Assembly (NCBI GenBank): GCA_015069295.1
Contig: SVIW01000003.1
Span: 62,001 to 126,000 of the forward strand
Length of the DNA: 64,000 nucleotides
Origin: Clostridiales bacterium
GTDB taxonomy: Bacteria > Bacillota > Clostridia > Christensenellales > Borkfalkiaceae
Direction of reading: 5' to 3'
Shown here: positions 15,802 through 26,101 of the stretch, piece after piece
Position numbering within the stretch: position 1 is the first letter of the stretch
How the letters are laid out: each line of letters begins with the position of its first letter
Position numbers and translations under genes: made by a program
The notes under the pieces: generated by a model
What the model was told of the DNA's origin: nothing
What the model saw: only the letters and a program-made list of their open reading frames with translations
Databases searched by the model: none

Positions 15802-17244
15802 ATGGAAGAGTGGCTTTTGAAAGTGGTCGGTACGGTCAATGCGTTTTTATCCGATTATTTTTTGATTGCGCTATTGGTCGGCGTGGGGATTTGGTACACG
15901 GTTAGGACGAAATTCGTACAGGTACGTTGCTTAGGACAAGGTATGAAAAACGTCTTTGGGAAGATGAGCCTAAACGGAAAAAAACAAAAAGGCGGTATGA
16001 GTTCCTTCCAAGCCTTTGCAACGGCGGTTGCGGGGCAGGTCGGTACGGGGAATATCATCGGTGCTTCGGGCGCGATTTTGCTCGGCGGGCCGGGCGCGAT
16101 TTTCTGGATGTGGATTATCGCGTTCCTTGGAATGGCAACGGTATACGCCGAAGCGGTTTTGGCGCAAAAGACTCGCGTCGTGGGTGAAGACGGCAGTATT
16201 TCAGGCGGTCCCGTGCACTATATTAAGAAGGCGTTCCCCAACAAGTTTGGGAAATTCTTGGCGATCTTCTTTGCGGTGGCGTGTGTGATGGCGCTTGGCT
16301 TTATCGGCGCGATGGTACAATCGAATTCGATCGGCGAAGCGGTTAGCAACGCAACGGGCGGCGTCGTGCCGACCTGGGCGGTGGGTATCGTGTTGGTATT
16401 GGTTTGCGGATTTATCTTCATTGGCGGGGTTTCCCGTATTGCATCCGTATCCGAAAAGGTAGTGCCCGTGATGGCGATCTTCTATATCTTGGGCGGGTTC
16501 GTTATTATTTTCGCGCGGATTACCTATATCCCCGAAACCTTCGGTATGATTTTCAAATACGCGTTCAACCCGCAGGCGGTTATCGGCGGCGGCGTTGGTA
16601 TGGCGATGAAAACGGCAATCAGCCAAGGCGCAAAGCGCGGCTTGTTCTCCAACGAGGCAGGTATGGGTTCGACCCCGCATGCGCACGCGCAGGCAAACGT
16701 CAAGACGGCGCACGAACAGGGTACGGTGGCAATTTTCAGCGTATTCCTCGATACCTTTGTGGTGCTTACCTTTACGGCGCTTATCGTCATTTCGACGTTG
16801 TACGCAGGGGATAGCGCAGGGGCTTGGCAGAGCTTGGATAAGAGCGAATTGGTCGCAAACGGGTTTGCCGTGGCGTTTGGCGGCGGCAATACCGCCCTTA
16901 CCATCGGCAGTATTTTCGTGGCGATTTGTCTTACGTTCTTCGCCTTTTCTACTATCATCAGTTGGAATTTGTTTGGGAAAATTAACTTTGAATACCTGTT
17001 CGGGAAAAAGGGCGTTATCGTCTATTCGATAATTTCGCTTGCCTTCATTATGCTCGGGTCGATTTTCCAAAACGATTTGGTATGGGAATTGACGGACTTC
17101 TTCAATTACCTGATGGTGTTGCCTAACGTCATTGCGCTGTTTGCCTTGACGAAAATGGTCAAAACGGAATTAAAAGAAAACGGTTATAAGGCAGGAAAGG
17201 CTTTGTATAAGACGAAAGGAAAGGACGCGGAAAACAACGCGTAA
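15802..17244 (+). CDS. alanine/glycine:cation symporter (AGCS family)
   Basis: 480 residues with about ten membrane segments. Family features: a TVRTKFVQVR-like region after the first helix, GGMSSFQAFATAVAGQVGTGNIIGAS, GGPGAIFWMW, and SNEAGMGSTPHAHAQA. AGCS proteins move alanine or glycine with Na+ or H+. The glycine riboswitch upstream suggests glycine as the substrate. ATG 15802 with AAGGAGAAG upstream. Monocistronic, terminator after the stop. Confidence 0.92.
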   Translation: MEEWLLKVVGTVNAFLSDYFLIALLVGVGIWYTVRTKFVQVRCLGQGMKNVFGKMSLNGKKQKGGMSSFQAFATAVAGQVGTGNIIGASGAILLGGPGAIFWMWIIAFLGMATVYAEAVLAQKTRVVGEDGSISGGPVHYIKKAFPNKFGKFLAIFFAVACVMALGFIGAMVQSNSIGEAVSNATGGVVPTWAVGIVLVLVCGFIFIGGVSRIASVSEKVVPVMAIFYILGGFVIIFARITYIPETFGMIFKYAFNPQAVIGGGVGMAMKTAISQGAKRGLFSNEAGMGSTPHAHAQANVKTAHEQGTVAIFSVFLDTFVVLTFTALIVISTLYAGDSAGAWQSLDKSELVANGFAVAFGGGNTALTIGSIFVAICLTFFAFSTIISWNLFGKINFEYLFGKKGVIVYSIISLAFIMLGSIFQNDLVWELTDFFNYLMVLPNVIALFALTKMVKTELKENGYKAGKALYKTKGKDAENNA

Positions 17245-17255
17245 ACGAAAAAATT

Positions 17256-17287
17256 TGACCGCCGCGAGGAAGCGACGGTCTTTTTTT
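17256..17287 (+). terminator. intrinsic terminator
   Basis: GACCGCCGC / GCGACGGTC imperfect stem followed by TTTTTTT. Confidence 0.8.
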
Positions 17288-17340
17288 GCGCTTTTTTCTA
17301 AAAAAATCTGCTTTTTGTCAAGTTTTTCTTGGACAAATCG

Positions 17341-17370
17341 TTGACTTTTTCCAATCGTTTGTGGTATCAT
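17341..17370 (+). promoter_or_regulatory. sigma-A promoter for ilvE
   Basis: TTGACT (17341-17346) and TATCAT (17365-17370), spacer 18. The 68-base leader shows no T-box. Confidence 0.7.
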
Positions 17371-17438
17371 AGTATCATTATTATAAATTATGCGCACGCG
17401 CGTAATTCGAAAAACGAATAAATCAGAGGGGAAACATT

Positions 17439-18500
17439 ATGGAAATCCGTATCACGAAAACGACGACTCCCCAAACGATGCCGCCGGAAGAAAAATTGGG
17501 GTTTGGGAAGGTGTTTACCGACCATATGCTGCTGGTAGATTGGCAGGAGGGGAAGGGCTGGCACAACGCAAGAATCGAGCCGTTCGGCAGAATCTCTTTG
17601 CACCCCGCTTCCACCGTATTGCACTACGGCGCGGAAATTTTCGAGGGGTTGAAAGCGTACCGCCGTCAAGACGGGGGCGTGCAGCTTTTCCGCCCGATGG
17701 AAAACGTAAAACGTATGAACCGTTCGGCAGAGCGTATGAGCTTGCCGCAGATGGACGAAGAGGAAATGTTGGACTTGATTACTACGTTCGTTCGTTTGGA
17801 GGAAAAGTGGGTGCCCAAATCGTTTGGGACTTCGCTGTATCTTCGTCCGTTTTTATTCGGCAACGACGAGGCGCTGGGGGTACACGCGGTACACAACGCG
17901 ACCTTTATGCTGATAGCCTCGCCCAGCGGCAGTTATTACGCCGAGGGAATCAATCCCGTTTCGATTATGATTGAAAGCGAGGACGTGCGAACGGTGCGCG
18001 GCGGTACGGGGTATGCAAAATGCGGCGGGAATTACGCGGCGAGCACCCGTGCGGGCGAACGGGCGGCAAAGAAAGGCTATTCGCAGGTGCTTTGGCTGGA
18101 CGGCGTGGAGAGAAAGTACGTCGAAGAAGTGGGCGCGATGAACGTTATGTTTAAAATCAACGGCGAAATCATAACCCCGAAGCTGACGGGTTCTATTCTG
18201 CCTGGGATTACGAGAAAGAGCTGTATCGAAGTGTTAAAATCGATGGGCTATTCGGTAAATGAAAGGCTGCTTTCAGTGGACGAACTGGTATCTGCGTTAA
18301 AGGACGGGAGTTTGGAAGAGGCGTGGGGTTGCGGAACGGCGGCGGTGGTTTCTCCGATTGGGAAGCTTGCCTTTGGCGAGGAAGAATTCGTGGTCGGCGG
18401 CGGAAAAATCGGCGAAGTTACGCAAAAGCTGTACGACACCTTGACGGGTATCCAATGGGGAAAGACGGAAGATACGTTTAATTGGGTGTACAAGCTATAA
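17439..18500 (+). CDS. ilvE: branched-chain amino acid aminotransferase
   Basis: 353 residues, PLP fold type IV. Interconverts leucine, isoleucine and valine with their 2-oxo acids using glutamate. Recognised by HNARIEPFGRISLHPASTVLHY-type and EIFEGLKAYR motifs, the TGYAKCGGNYAAS segment holding the PLP lysine, YVEEVGAMNVMF, and the C-terminal EAWGCGTAAVVSPIG. The length fits the long bacterial/eukaryotic-like BCAT form. It has its own promoter and stands just ahead of the T-box-controlled leu-ilv operon, supplying the final step of the same pathway. Confidence 0.95.
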   Translation: MEIRITKTTTPQTMPPEEKLGFGKVFTDHMLLVDWQEGKGWHNARIEPFGRISLHPASTVLHYGAEIFEGLKAYRRQDGGVQLFRPMENVKRMNRSAERMSLPQMDEEEMLDLITTFVRLEEKWVPKSFGTSLYLRPFLFGNDEALGVHAVHNATFMLIASPSGSYYAEGINPVSIMIESEDVRTVRGGTGYAKCGGNYAASTRAGERAAKKGYSQVLWLDGVERKYVEEVGAMNVMFKINGEIITPKLTGSILPGITRKSCIEVLKSMGYSVNERLLSVDELVSALKDGSLEEAWGCGTAAVVSPIGKLAFGEEEFVVGGGKIGEVTQKLYDTLTGIQWGKTEDTFNWVYKL

Positions 18501-18581
18501 GGAAAAATTTAAAAATCTTCTTAAAAACGGATAAATGATAGAAATTCCCTTATAAAATAAGGGAAAGGGCGTGTTATTCGG

Positions 18582-18610
18582 TTGACAAATACTTTAGGAA
18601 ACTGTACAAT
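18582..18610 (+). promoter_or_regulatory. sigma-A promoter for the leu-ilv operon
   Basis: TTGACA (18582-18587) and TACAAT (18605-18610), spacer 17; the T-box leader starts just downstream. Confidence 0.85.
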
Positions 18611-18616
18611 AAAGCT

Positions 18617-18899
18617 ACCTAAAAAATCAAAAGGCAACGACGGGATAAAAAATCCGTAAAGAGCGCTTTACAGAGAGTCGGCGGTTGGTGAAAGCCGATA
18701 CCTCTTACGGAATATAGCTCCTCCCCGAGCCGCCGAGAGAACGGCGCGTTTGCGCTTAGTAGATTCGGACGGGTTCTCCCGTTACAGAGAGGTCTTGAAA
18801 AGGACAAAAGCGGGTGTTTTCACCAAATAGAGTGGTACCGCGGAGAATTTTCTTCGTCTCTGTAAACGGCGTCAGTGCGCCGTGAAGGGGACGATTTTT
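18617..18899 (+). ncRNA. T-box leader, probably leucine-specific
   Basis: A 280-nt leader with the invariant T-box sequence AGAGTGGTACCGCGG at 18829-18843, a Stem I whose distal loop region carries GGTTGGTGAAAG, and a terminator (outer stem TCGTCTC / GGGGACGA, inner ACGGCG / CGCCGT, then TTTTTC) at about 18855-18899. Uncharged tRNA would pair with the T-box and the specifier to form the antiterminator and switch on leuA-leuB. A CTC triplet in AATATAGCTCCTCC is a plausible leucine specifier; I could not confirm its place in the Stem I bulge. Confidence 0.92.
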
Positions 18900-18920
18900 C
18901 ATTATAGAAAGGGAAACGAG

Positions 18921-20585
18921 ATGAAAAACAGTAAAAAATACGTGAAACAATATTTTGAGCCGTGCGGCGTAACGATGGATTGGACGAAAAAATCCGCCAT
19001 TGAAAAGCCGCCGATTTGGTGCAGCGTGGATTTGCGCGACGGCAACCAAGCCTTGATTATCCCGATGAGCTTGGAGGAAAAATTAGAATTTTTTAAGCTT
19101 TTGTGCAAAATCGGGTTTAAAGAAATCGAAATCGGTTTCCCCGCCGCCAGCGAAACGGAATATGAATTTTGCCGTAAGCTGATTGAAGAAAACCTAATTC
19201 CCGACGACGTAACGATACAGGTGTTGACCCAGTCGAGAGAGCATATCATCGCCAAGACTTTCGAGGCGCTTAAAGGCGCGAAACACGCCATCGTGCATTT
19301 GTACAATTCGACGTCCGTGGCGCAAAGACAGCAGGTGTTCCGTCGAGAAAAGAAAGAAATCATAGACATCGCCGTGGCGGGCGCAAAGCTTTGCAAGGCG
19401 TACGCGGAAAAGGCGGAAGGGAAGATTACTTTCGAATATTCCCCCGAAAGTTTTACGGGGACCGAACCGGAATTTGCCGCCGAAATTTGCAACGCCGTGC
19501 TGGATATTTGGCAACCGACGGCGGAAAATAAGGCGATTATCAACCTGCCCGTAACGGTGGCGCACTCGATGCCGCACGTGTACGCAAATCAAGTCGAATA
19601 TATGTCGAAGAATTTGCATTATCGGGAAAACGTCGTTATCTCTCTGCACCCGCACAACGACCGCGGCTGCGCCGTGGCGGACAGCGAAATGGGCTTGCTT
19701 GCCGGTGGCGACCGTATCGAGGGTACGCTGTTTGGCAACGGCGAACGGACGGGGAACGTCGACTTGGTTACTCTTGCTTTGAATATGTATTCGCAAGGGG
19801 TGGACCCGCAGCTGGATTTTTCAAACCTGCCCGCCATCACGAAGGTGTACGAACGGGTAACGCGTATGAAGGTCAGCGAAAGACAGCCCTACAGCGGACA
19901 GCTCGTGTTCGCGGCGTTCTCGGGCTCGCACCAAGACGCGATTGCAAAGGGAATGAAATACCGCGTGGAGAAAAACGCGGACACGTGGACGGTACCCTAT
20001 CTTCCCATCGACCCTGCCGACGTGGGCAGAGTGTACGAGGCGGACGTTATCCGCATCAACTCCCAGTCGGGAAAGGGCGGGATTGGGTATATCCTCGAAA
20101 CGCAGTTCAACCTCGTCTTACCGCCGAAAATGCGCGAAATCTTCGGCTATCACGTCAAGAGTATTTCCGACCACGCGCACAAGGAATTGTTGGCGCAGGA
20201 AGTATACGAGATTTTCCTTCGGGATTTCGTCAATATAGACGACAGATTAAAAGTCGTTAACGTCGGGTACGATACGGTGAACCCCGATTTCGTCAAGGCA
20301 AAAGTGGAAATCGCGTACGAGAATAAAACGGAAATCGTCGAGGTGGACGGAACTGGACGTCTTGATTGCGTCAGCAACGCCATTAAGAAAGTCATAAACA
20401 AAGACTACGTTTTGGAAAGCTACGTACAGCACGCCTTGGAAGAAAAGTCTTCCTCGCAAGCGGCGTCCTACGTATGTATAACGATGGACGAAAAACCCTA
20501 TTGGGGCACGGGTATCCACGCGGATATTATGACTTCGTCCATCAAAGCGTTGGTATCGGCAGTCAACGTAATGCTTTCAAAGTAA
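18921..20585 (+). CDS. leuA: 2-isopropylmalate synthase
   Basis: 554 residues from ATG 18921; the 13-codon longer frame begins inside the T-box terminator and is rejected. Condenses acetyl-CoA with 2-oxoisovalerate, the first committed step to leucine. The TIM-barrel start CSVDLRDGNQALI, the metal site region SLHPHNDRGCAVADSEMGL, and GTLFGNGERTGNVDLVT match the long LeuA form; the C-terminal ~130 residues form the leucine-feedback domain. First gene of the operon, so controlled both by tRNA-Leu charging (T-box) and, by family knowledge, by leucine. Confidence 0.95.
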   Translation: MKNSKKYVKQYFEPCGVTMDWTKKSAIEKPPIWCSVDLRDGNQALIIPMSLEEKLEFFKLLCKIGFKEIEIGFPAASETEYEFCRKLIEENLIPDDVTIQVLTQSREHIIAKTFEALKGAKHAIVHLYNSTSVAQRQQVFRREKKEIIDIAVAGAKLCKAYAEKAEGKITFEYSPESFTGTEPEFAAEICNAVLDIWQPTAENKAIINLPVTVAHSMPHVYANQVEYMSKNLHYRENVVISLHPHNDRGCAVADSEMGLLAGGDRIEGTLFGNGERTGNVDLVTLALNMYSQGVDPQLDFSNLPAITKVYERVTRMKVSERQPYSGQLVFAAFSGSHQDAIAKGMKYRVEKNADTWTVPYLPIDPADVGRVYEADVIRINSQSGKGGIGYILETQFNLVLPPKMREIFGYHVKSISDHAHKELLAQEVYEIFLRDFVNIDDRLKVVNVGYDTVNPDFVKAKVEIAYENKTEIVEVDGTGRLDCVSNAIKKVINKDYVLESYVQHALEEKSSSQAASYVCITMDEKPYWGTGIHADIMTSSIKALVSAVNVMLSK

Positions 20586-20607
20586 GTTAAGGAAAGGAGA
20601 AAGAAGT

Positions 20608-22284
20608 ATGAAATTAAAAGGAGCTCAAATTTTAATACAGACCCTCATCGAACAGGGCGTAACCGACGTGTTCGGGTATCCGGGCGGGCAGGTTATCAAT
20701 ATCTACGACGCTTTGTACGAATATAAGGACAAAATCAATCACGTGTTGACGGCGCACGAACAGGGTGCGGCGCACGCGGCAGACGGGTATTCCCGCGCGA
20801 CGGGCAAGGTCGGCGTATGTATCGCCACCAGCGGCCCTGGCGCAACCAACCTCGTTACCGGTATCGCAACGGCGATGCTCGATTCGATTCCTATGGTTGC
20901 CATTACGGGCAACGTGCCTTGTTCGCTGATCGGGAAAGACAGCTTCCAAGAAATCGATATCACCGGCGTTACGCTGCCCATCACCAAACATAATTTCTTC
21001 GTTAGCCGAATCGAGGAGTTGGCGGACACGATTCGCGACGCCTTTTCGATTGCGAAATCGGGCAGACCCGGACCCGTCCTCGTCGATATTCCCAAGGACG
21101 TGCAGCTCGCGACGTTCGAGTACGAACCGCAACCCGTCGCGAAAAAAATTCCTTTGCCCAAGGTAAAAGAATCCCTCGTGGAAGAGGCGGTAGCGCTTAT
21201 CAACCAAGCGAAAAAGCCGTACATATACGTTGGCGGCGGCGCAGCGGGGCTTGGTATGGGTGCGGACATCGTGGCGTTTGCGGAAAAAATCGGCGCGGTG
21301 ATCGGTTGTTCGTTTATGGGGCTTTCGTCCGTTCCGCAGGACAACGAGCGGTTCCTTGGTATGCAAGGTATGCACGGGCATTACGCTTCGTCGATGGCGC
21401 AAAACGAAGCCGACTTGATTTTGGGGGTCGGCGTGCGGTTTTCGGACAGAGCAACGGGCAACGTTTCCAAGTTTGCAAAGCAGAGCAAAATTATTCAGCT
21501 TGACCCTGACAGCGCGGAAGTCAATAAAAACGTGCGGGTAGATTTGGGGCTTGTCGGCGACGTCGAGGATTCGTTTAAACGGATTGCGGCAAAGTGCGCG
21601 GCAAGCGAAAAACCCGACTGGTTTGCACGGGTCAAAGCTTTGAAAGCGGAAGAAAAGAGCTTTGAAGAGGAGATTGCGGCGGAATCGAAAGCGACCCTCA
21701 CTCCCAAACAGGTATTCGATATCATCAACGAGAAGAAACAGCCTAAGACGATTGTGGCAACCGACGTAGGGCAACACCAAATGTGGGCGGCGCAATATTC
21801 GACCTTCGACGGCGCGAGAAGATTCGTTTCCAGTGGCGGCTTGGGCACGATGGGCTTCGGGCTCGGCGCGGCAATCGGTTCGTACGTAGCAACGAAAGAT
21901 CCCGTGGTTTTGATTACGGGCGACGGTAGCTTTGGTATGAACCTCAACGAGCTGGCAACGGCGGTTACTTATAAAATCCCCGTCGTCATCGTTTTGATGA
22001 ACAACGGCGTGTTGGGTATGGTAAGACAGTGGCAAACCTTGTTCTTTGGGAAACGGTATTCCAGCACCGTGCTTTCCCGTCAGACGGATTTTGTAAAGCT
22101 TGCCGAAGCGTTTGGCGCGGAAGGGTACTTGGCGGAAACGCAAATCGAATTCAAGCGCGCGTTTGAAAAGGCGCTTGCATCGGATAAACCCGTCGTTATC
22201 GACGTGCGCATCGACAAGGACGAGTTGGTATTGCCGATGTTGCCGCCTGGCGGAGCGATAAGCGATATCATCACTAAGGTTTAA
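20608..22284 (+). CDS. ilvB: acetolactate synthase, large catalytic subunit
   Basis: 558 residues. ThDP enzyme that makes 2-acetolactate from pyruvate (valine/leucine) or 2-aceto-2-hydroxybutyrate (isoleucine). Motifs: VFGYPGGQVINIYDAL, the catalytic Glu in TAHEQGAAHAADGY, and the ThDP-binding GDGSFGMNLNELATA...MNNGVLGMV. Length fits. ATG with AAAGGAG upstream, 22 bases after leuA. The small regulatory subunit is separated from it by a repeat-filled 428-bp gap, unusual for this pair. Confidence 0.96.
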   Translation: MKLKGAQILIQTLIEQGVTDVFGYPGGQVINIYDALYEYKDKINHVLTAHEQGAAHAADGYSRATGKVGVCIATSGPGATNLVTGIATAMLDSIPMVAITGNVPCSLIGKDSFQEIDITGVTLPITKHNFFVSRIEELADTIRDAFSIAKSGRPGPVLVDIPKDVQLATFEYEPQPVAKKIPLPKVKESLVEEAVALINQAKKPYIYVGGGAAGLGMGADIVAFAEKIGAVIGCSFMGLSSVPQDNERFLGMQGMHGHYASSMAQNEADLILGVGVRFSDRATGNVSKFAKQSKIIQLDPDSAEVNKNVRVDLGLVGDVEDSFKRIAAKCAASEKPDWFARVKALKAEEKSFEEEIAAESKATLTPKQVFDIINEKKQPKTIVATDVGQHQMWAAQYSTFDGARRFVSSGGLGTMGFGLGAAIGSYVATKDPVVLITGDGSFGMNLNELATAVTYKIPVVIVLMNNGVLGMVRQWQTLFFGKRYSSTVLSRQTDFVKLAEAFGAEGYLAETQIEFKRAFEKALASDKPVVIDVRIDKDELVLPMLPPGGAISDIITKV

Positions 22285-22328
22285 GAAACCGCGCATAAGG
22301 GCGCACCTTGAAACAAAAACGGAACCTG

Positions 22329-22660
22329 CCCTCAGTTACGTACGATTTGTACGCGCCTGTCGGGCAGAACCGCGTGTTTTGTTTCAATTTGCAACCCTTC
22401 TCCACAGTTTCGTGGGACGGCTTATATACGTCGCATTTCATCGTCGAAGTTCCGTGCCCCTCAGTTACGTACAGACGTACGCGCCTGTCGGGGTACTCAC
22501 TTCTTCTTGTCTTGCTTGTATCTAACCCGTTTCGTGTAGCTACTCGGTCGTTAAATCTTCGATGTAACATCGCAGAACGACGGAGTGATAGATAAGACTG
22601 GATGCAACGGCACGTTGCCCGTTTCGTGTAGCTACTCGGTAACATCGCAGAATGTCGGAG
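22329..22660. repeat. two families of short direct repeats in the ilvB-ilvN gap
   Basis: The 428-bp gene-free stretch between ilvB and ilvN holds two pairs. Pair 1 (22329-22364 and 22458-22493) shares CCCTCAGTTACGTAC and GTACGCGCCTGTCGGG. Pair 2 (22526-22548 and 22618-22640) is identical over 23 bases starting CCCGTTTCGTGTAGC, each followed within 40 bases by AACATCGCAGAA..CGGAG. This is a REP-like insertion; the short open frames across it are not genes. Confidence 0.8.
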
Positions 22661-22712
22661 CGTATCTCCGCATTAAACAGAAACTATAAAGAGTTAAAAT
22701 TGAGGAAAAATT

Positions 22713-23210
22713 ATGGAAAATAGATTTGTCATAGCAGTATACGTAGACAATAAATCGGGCGTATTGACGCGGGTAACGGCAATGTTCACCCGTCGCGGGT
22801 TCAATATCGACACTTTGACGGTAGGCGAAACGGAACGCAGCGAATATTCCCGTATCACCATCAGTATGCACGGCGACGAGTACGTGAAAGAACAGATGGT
22901 CAATCAATTGAAAAAATTATACGTCGTCAAAAAGGTCGAGGTTTTGGAATCCGAGCCCATCAAGCGCGAATTGATGCTGATTAAGGTGGAGAACAAATCG
23001 GAGAACCGCAGCGATATTATGACGGCGGTGGACGTCTTCCGCGCGAGCGTTATCGATTATTCGCCCGAGGCGATGTGTATCGAAGTAACGGGAAATCCCT
23101 CGAAAATCGACGCGTTTGTAAAATTGATGCAGCCGTTCGGGATTTTGGAAATGTGCCGTACGGGTATCGTAGCGCTTGATCGCGGCGCGGACACTCTTTT
23201 TACAGAGTAA
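22713..23210 (+). CDS. ilvN: acetolactate synthase, small regulatory subunit
   Basis: 165 residues. N-terminal ACT domain (VIAVYVDNKSGVLTRVTAMFTRRGFNIDTLTVG) that binds valine, and the C-terminal ALS_ss domain (ELMLIKVENKSENRSDIM... through GILEMCRTGIVALDRG). It activates the large subunit and gives valine feedback. The gap after it (83 bp) holds an imperfect TTCGGA(A/G)TTCGGAA repeat and an AT-rich segment before ilvC. Confidence 0.95.
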   Translation: MENRFVIAVYVDNKSGVLTRVTAMFTRRGFNIDTLTVGETERSEYSRITISMHGDEYVKEQMVNQLKKLYVVKKVEVLESEPIKRELMLIKVENKSENRSDIMTAVDVFRASVIDYSPEAMCIEVTGNPSKIDAFVKLMQPFGILEMCRTGIVALDRGADTLFTE

Positions 23211-23272
23211 AATTCGGAGTTCGGAATGAGGAATTCGGAATTGCGGACAAAATTAAAAAATAAAAATTTTAA

Positions 23273-24310
<1,038 letters not shown>

Positions 24311-24365
24311 TCGCAAAGCTTGCTTTGCGAAAATACGCCGCAGGCGTAAATGCGGCTTTGCCGCA
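24311..24365. repeat. three tandem small hairpins in the ilvC-ilvD gap
   Basis: Three perfect short inverted repeats stand in a row: TCGCAAAGC/GCTTTGCGA (24311-24330), TACGCC/GGCGTA (24334-24348) and TGCGGC/GCCGCA (24351-24365). None has a T tract, so they are not terminators. They could protect or process the operon mRNA. Confidence 0.7.
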
Positions 24366-24380
24366 GAAAGGACAAAAATT

Positions 24381-26039
24381 ATGATTAAAGACACCATAGT
24401 AGACGGCTTCTCCAACGCGCCACACAGATCCTTGTACCACGCATTGGGGCTGACCGACGAGGAACAGTCCCGCCCCTTGATCGGGGTCGTCTGTTCGTAC
24501 AACGAAATCGTCCCCGGGCATATCAACCTCGACAAAATCGCGCAAGCGGTAAAATTAGGGGTTGCTATGGCTGGCGGTACGCCCATTATGTTCCCCGCTA
24601 TCACCGTTTGCGACGGGATTGCGATGGGGCATACCGGTATGAAATACTCTCTCGTTACCCGCGACCTCATCGCCGATTCGACGGAAGCGATGGTTTTGGC
24701 GCACGGCTTTGACGGGCTGGTTATGATTCCAAACTGCGATAAGAACGTGCCCGGGCTTTTGATGGCGGCGGCGCGGTTGAATATTCCTACCGTATTCGTC
24801 AGCGGCGGGCCGATGCTCGCAGGGAGAGTAGGCGGCAAAAAACGCTCGCTTTCGAGTATGTTCGAAGCGGTCGGTGCGTACAGCGCGGGCAAAATCGACG
24901 AGGAAAAACTGACCGAGTTTGAAAGAAAGGTCTGCCCGACCTGCGGGTCTTGTTCGGGGATGTATACGGCAAACTCGATGAACTGTCTGACCGAAGTTTT
25001 GGGTATGGGCTTACGTGGCAACGGCACGATTCCCGCGGTGTATTCCGCGCGTATCGAGTTGGCAAAGCACGCCGGTATGCAAGTTATGGAGCTCGTCAGA
25101 AAAAATATCCGTCCCCGCGATATTATGACGGCGGCGGCGATTAAAAACGCCATCACGGCGGATATGGCGCTGGGCTGTTCGACGAACAGTATGCTGCACT
25201 TACCGGCGATTGCCAACGAATGCGGCGTGCCGTTTAACCTCGACGAGGTCAACGAAATCAGCGAAAGAACTCCCAATTTATGCCACCTCGCGCCGGCGGG
25301 TTCGACCTATATGGAGGACTTAAACGAAGCGGGCGGCGTACAGGCGGTTTTGAAAGAATTGGAGGCTTTGGGGCTTTTGGACACTTCCGTGATGACCGTA
25401 ACGGGCAAAACGATGAAAGAAAACCTCGAAGGAGTCGTCAATTTGGACGAAGAGGTTATCAGAAAACCCGAAAACGCGTTTAGCCAAACGGGCGGGATTG
25501 CGGTATTGAAAGGCAACCTTGCTCCCGACGGCTGCGTAGTAAAACGGGCGGCGGTTGCGCCGGAAATGCTCGTGCACGAGGGACCTGCCAAGGTCTACGA
25601 GAGCGAGGAAGAATGTATTGCGGCAATCTACGGCGGCAAAATCGTCAAGGGCGACGTGGTAGTTATCCGCAACGAAGGGCCTGCGGGCGGTCCTGGTATG
25701 CGCGAAATGCTCTCTCCCACTTCTGCGATTGCGGGTATGGGCTTGGATAAGGACGTTGCGCTGATCACCGACGGCAGATTTTCGGGCGCAACGCGCGGTG
25801 CGTCGATCGGGCACGTTTCTCCCGAAGCGGTTTCGGGCGGCGCGATTGCCTACGTTGAGGACGGCGATATTATTTCCATCGATATCCCCAATTACAAAAT
25901 CGAGTGGAAAGTTTCTAAGGAAGAGCTTGCCCGCAGAAAAGCGAATAAAGTCCTGAAAAAGAAAGAAGTTTCAGGGTATCTGAAACGCTATGCGGCGCAG
26001 GTGTCGTCTGCGGATAAAGGCGCTATTATTAACAAGTAA
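24381..26039 (+). CDS. ilvD: dihydroxy-acid dehydratase
   Basis: 552 residues. Fe-S dehydratase producing 2-oxoisovalerate and 2-oxo-3-methylvalerate. Cluster cysteines lie in PNCDKNVPG and [18 protein letters not shown]; the C-terminal half has [12 protein letters not shown] and [20 protein letters not shown]. Length and motifs match IlvD. AGAAAGGACA gives the ribosome site. Operon member; 62 bases separate it from leuC. Confidence 0.96.
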   Translation: MIKDTIVDGFSNAPHRSLYHALGLTDEEQSRPLIGVVCSYNEIVPGHINLDKIAQAVKLGVAMAGGTPIMFPAITVCDGIAMGHTGMKYSLVTRDLIADSTEAMVLAHGFDGLVMIPNCDKNVPGLLMAAARLNIPTVFVSGGPMLAGRVGGKKRSLSSMFEAVGAYSAGKIDEEKLTEFERKVCPTCGSCSGMYTANSMNCLTEVLGMGLRGNGTIPAVYSARIELAKHAGMQVMELVRKNIRPRDIMTAAAIKNAITADMALGCSTNSMLHLPAIANECGVPFNLDEVNEISERTPNLCHLAPAGSTYMEDLNEAGGVQAVLKELEALGLLDTSVMTVTGKTMKENLEGVVNLDEEVIRKPENAFSQTGGIAVLKGNLAPDGCVVKRAAVAPEMLVHEGPAKVYESEEECIAAIYGGKIVKGDVVVIRNEGPAGGPGMREMLSPTSAIAGMGLDKDVALITDGRFSGATRGASIGHVSPEAVSGGAIAYVEDGDIISIDIPNYKIEWKVSKEELARRKANKVLKKKEVSGYLKRYAAQVSSADKGAIINK

Positions 26040-26101
26040 GGGACGGTTTATATACTTCTCATCTAATTCGTTCTGTTTTTTAAGGGAAAAGGAATTTAGC
26101 T

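Noticed and set aside
20632-22296. A 554-codon open frame antisense to ilvB
   Set aside because: Shadow of a clear IlvB frame; composition rich in Arg, His and Cys and no motifs.
22308-22595. A 95-codon frame in the ilvB-ilvN gap
   Set aside because: It runs through two direct repeat families, has no ribosome site and resembles the spurious products predicted from REP-like DNA.
22329-22660. A CRISPR array in the ilvB-ilvN gap
   Set aside because: Only two copies of each repeat, unequal spacing, and no cas genes in the window.
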